Shown here: one piece after another, positions 62,259 through 64,000 of the stretch | Layout of the letters: the number at the start of each line of letters is the position of its first letter | Numbering within the stretch: position 1 is the stretch's first letter | NCBI RefSeq assembly: GCF_000189635.1 | Contig: NW_002476569.1 | Span: 188,727 to 252,726, forward strand | DNA: 64,000 nucleotides | Direction: 5' to 3' | Origin: Tetrahymena thermophila SB210 | Lineage: Eukaryota; Ciliophora; Oligohymenophorea; Hymenostomatida; Tetrahymenidae | Made by a program: the position numbers and the translations under genes | The notes under the pieces: model-generated | Database searches by the model: none | What the model saw: the letters and a program-made list of their open reading frames with translations, nothing else | What the model was told of the DNA's origin: nothing

Positions 62259-64000
62259 ACAAAATTTCAATTAGAATTGATAAAGCTAACTGAGATATAA
62301 TTCAGGTATTTATTATTTTTATGTGTTTTATCTCCTTATTATTTTGTTTTTATTATTTAATTTTTTATATTAATTATATTCCCTTCTTAAATTTAATATC
62401 TAAATATAAAGCTTGAGTATAGATAGAGACAAATATATTCTTTATTTTTAATGAAAAATATGAATATATAATTATTCAAATATACTGGTTTTCCTCATAA
62501 TAAATTAATACCCCATCATTATTCTATATTAATTAAAAATAATATGGCACTTTTTTTTGAGCAAAAAAGATACTTAAGGAATGCCTTAATTAATGAGCAT
62601 TTACAGTATAATCATGAAATAGCATGAACGAGAATTTGATAATTTGTACTAAAGGTAAGATCAATTAGCTAATTCCCAGAACTAATAAATAGAATTTTTT
62701 TAAATCTTAGACTTTTTTTTTATTTAAATAAATTGTAAAAGAAAAGTCTTTTCAATTTATGGCTGATTTATTGATTAATGAATTAATTAATTTTTTTTCA
62801 TTTTTAAAGGAAATTTACATACAGACTGAAAATAAAAATTTATTGTTTATAAATGTCTTACAAGAAAGCCTAAGTATTTAAATAAAAATTCACATCAAAT
62901 AAACTAAATTTAATAATGAATAAATAAATGCGATTTTATTGGTTCTTAATGTCAAAACAGCTTAATTTTTTTTTCATATTTAAAGAATTTTGTTGAATTT
63001 GATCAAAGAGAGAAAGTATTTATTAATTATAAAATGGATTGTGGTATTAAATGAATACAACTAAAAAACCATAACCTAATTTACTTCCAAAATTTTTTTC
63101 TAAATATTGATTTCTTGAATTTAATTAAAGAGGTTATGATAACAAATATAGTAAACTAGATTTGAACCTAAGAGGGAATTTACAAATCTATCTAATTAAA
63201 CAAGAAAATTAGTAACCATCAAATTTGAGAAATTAATAAATTACTCCTCTAATTTTCCAGCACTTACAAAGCTTATTTATACCTTTAATTAAATTAGTTA
63301 AAAAAGGTAATGTAACATACTAAACCTTTTAAACAGTTGATTGATTTTAAAAAAATATTTTTTAAAAACCTAAATAAAAAGAATAATTAATATTTTTAAA
63401 GGAACTATATTTTATAAATTTCTTAATTTAAAGGAGATTTTAACTTTCTTACTAGCAAATTGCTTCATTTTTAAATGAGAAATCAACTTCTTTAATTAAA
63501 TAGGAAAACTTTTTATTTGATTTTAGGGAATTGTAATCTTCAATAATAATGAGTTTTTAATTAGCCTTTATTTTTTAAGCTAATACCTAAAAATCTGTTT
63601 ACAATACAAATTTGATACATATTTAATGATATCTTAAGATTATCTCATATTGGCAACATCAGTCCCTTAATTTTACACAAAAATTTTTTTGAAGATATTA
63701 AAATGGAAATACCAAAATAGTACTCAAAAATAGAATGAAAATGTTAGAAAGGCATCTTGCTTTTTATAAAGAGTAATTGAGAGTATAATTAAAATAAAAA
63801 TTGTATATTCGTATTTGTTTCATTGTTACTTGCTTATCTTTTCTAATTTAATTAAATTACTAAATCAATAATTATCAATAATATTGACAAATCTATGTAT
63901 TATTAAAGTATAGTTGATTTATAAATATAAAATTTTCAAATAATAAAAGTTTACATTCGATTTTATTTATTAACTATATTTGATTGCAAAAACTTTACTA
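62259..64000. repeat. duplicated upstream region of giant gene 2 (matches 46,549-48,250)
   Basis: Collinear with the region 5' of copy 1. Shared phrases include ATTACTCCTCTAATTTTCCAG (about 63,240-63,260), TAGTAAACTAGATTTGAACC and AAATGGAAATACCAAAATA near 63,700. It continues to the window edge, so the second unit is cut off. No gene seen. Confidence 0.75.

Overview
The window looks like nuclear DNA of an oligohymenophorean ciliate close to Tetrahymena. It is very AT-rich. Long reading frames stay open only if TAA and TAG are read as glutamine, and every gene resolved here ends in TGA. Introns are short, AT-rich and GT..AG, mostly 42-112 nt with a few over 200 nt, which is longer than the tiny introns of Paramecium. 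Standard-code ORF calling sees only scraps of these genes. The gene models below come from reading with the ciliate code and checking that exon lengths sum to a multiple of three.

Region by region. (1) 1-7.3 kb: the 3' end of an unknown gene (+), a small two-pass membrane protein (-), an eight-exon RNA 3'-phosphate cyclase RtcA (+), and a metallo-beta-lactamase/double-rhodanese persulfide-dioxygenase-like protein with a mitochondrial-type leader (-). (2) 7.3-15.3 kb: mostly AT-rich non-coding DNA around one single-exon protein pseudokinase with an N-terminal acylation motif. (3) 15.3-30.1 kb: a lineage-specific array built by repeated duplication. Four small secreted-protein genes (S1-S4, all -) are interleaved with two near-identical 686-aa two-pass membrane-protein genes (TA and TB, +) plus relics of both families. 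The arrangement suggests an ancestral divergent S<- ->T module. (4) 30.4-34.5 kb: two convergent unknown multi-pass membrane proteins. (5) 35-64 kb: a tandem duplication of about 15.7 kb. Each unit carries a giant minus-strand gene of the fibrocystin-L (PKHD1L1) type: signal peptide, IPT/TIG repeats, PA14, two G8 domains, parallel beta-helix, one C-terminal transmembrane segment and a short tail. The first copy (3750 aa) is open throughout. The second has a one-base deletion at about 56,040 that breaks its frame, at the edge of a tract of about 0.84 kb identical between the copies.

Functionally, RtcA (RNA-end processing), the MBL-rhodanese enzyme (sulfide/persulfide metabolism) and the pseudokinase look like unrelated housekeeping or signalling genes. 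The S/T array and the giant pair are surface or secretory gene families expanded by duplication. The best candidates for something undescribed are the S/T module array, with its shared upstream motif and fast-changing secreted domains, and an isolated GC-rich, foldable island at 49.76-49.88 kb.
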